IMG/VR virus record: IMGVR_UViG_3300034096_000377 | Location: 1 to 30,504 of that record | DNA length: 30,504 nucleotides | Source of the DNA: a virus | Direction: 5' to 3' (one strand) | Shown: piece after piece, positions 30,436-30,504 of the stretch | Numbering within the stretch: position 1 is the first letter of the stretch | Layout of the letters: each line of letters opens with the position of its first letter | Translations under genes and position numbers: made by a program | Notes under the pieces: model-generated | Seen by the model: the letters and a program-made list of their open reading frames with translations, nothing else | Told to the model about the DNA's origin: nothing | Database searches by the model: none

Positions 30436-30504
30436 AACTGACAATTCAATTTTTAGAACAGAATCTTGATAGATTTGAAAGAATTTATGCTGAAAAGTAT
30501 GCTG
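30330..30504. repeat. Imperfect terminal redundancy, right copy
   Basis: Diverged copy of bases 1-175 (about 94% identical; identical core 30349-30463). It includes the recT tail and the start of the 106-aa gene. If joined to base 1, the unit length is 30,329 bp. Confidence 0.9.
30432..30504 (+). CDS. Second copy of the 106-aa early protein, N-terminal part only (partial)
   Basis: The ATG at 30432-30434 overlaps the recT-like stop. The 24 residues visible are nearly the same as those of the gene at 103-423, with Ile12 to Leu, Lys14 to Arg and Phe24 to Ala. The frame is open to the window edge. Whether it is the same gene from another strain or a true second copy depends on how the ends join. 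Confidence 0.8.
   Translation, partial: MKLTIQFLEQNLDRFERIYAEKYA

Noticed and set aside
1-30504. Integrase, CI-type repressor with protease domain, DNA polymerase, tRNA or IS element
   Set aside because: Looked for in all frames and gaps; no motif or cloverleaf was seen. Absence by eye is not proof.

Overview
The window is one genome-length unit of a small tailed phage (a siphovirus, about 30.3 kb), read once around. Bases 1-175 reappear at 30330-30504 with about 94% identity, so the sequence wraps, but imperfectly. The host is probably a member of the Bacteroidota. Several promoters fit the TTTG...TAnnTTTG consensus of that phylum, gene starts have A-rich leaders instead of Shine-Dalgarno sequences, and many proteins look like those of Bacteroidota phages. 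I see no integrase, DNA polymerase, replicative helicase, methyltransferase, tRNA or CRISPR array.

Layout. Two gene blocks diverge from a control region at about 28025-28214. The rightward early block runs 28215-30504 and continues through the wrap at 1-5550. It holds small unknown proteins, an HTH regulator, a RecT-type annealing protein, a DUF1376-type replication protein, an iteron-rich candidate origin (1361-1547), a DnaC-like helicase loader, an XRE regulator, a membrane protein and a DUF1351-like coiled-coil protein. It ends at a strong bidirectional hairpin (5617-5644).

The leftward late block runs from 28024 down to 5666. In transcription order it holds zinc-ribbon proteins, a ParB-like protein, TerS and TerL. 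Then comes the tail module: chaperones G and GT with a -1 frameshift site, a beta-helix spike, neck and baseplate proteins, and the tape measure. The head module follows: ClpP-like protease with scaffold, capsid, a possible tube protein, portal and connector. Last are a fibre, a holin, a spanin-like protein and a Cys-His endolysin. Putting the tail module between terminase and head module, with protease and capsid before portal, is not the usual siphovirus order.

The most striking signals are these. (1) Both CpG and TpA are strongly avoided, through context-dependent choice of the third codon base. (2) GATC is completely absent as far as I can read. (3) A 52-codon ribbon-helix-helix gene lies on the opposite strand between the tail and head modules, with its own near-perfect promoter facing a possible head promoter. 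(4) There is an iteron and inverted-repeat origin candidate. (5) A G/GT slippery site lies far from the tape measure gene. (6) A carbohydrate-binding-like module is inserted in the head-tail connector. All functional calls come from reading motifs by eye. No database search was run.
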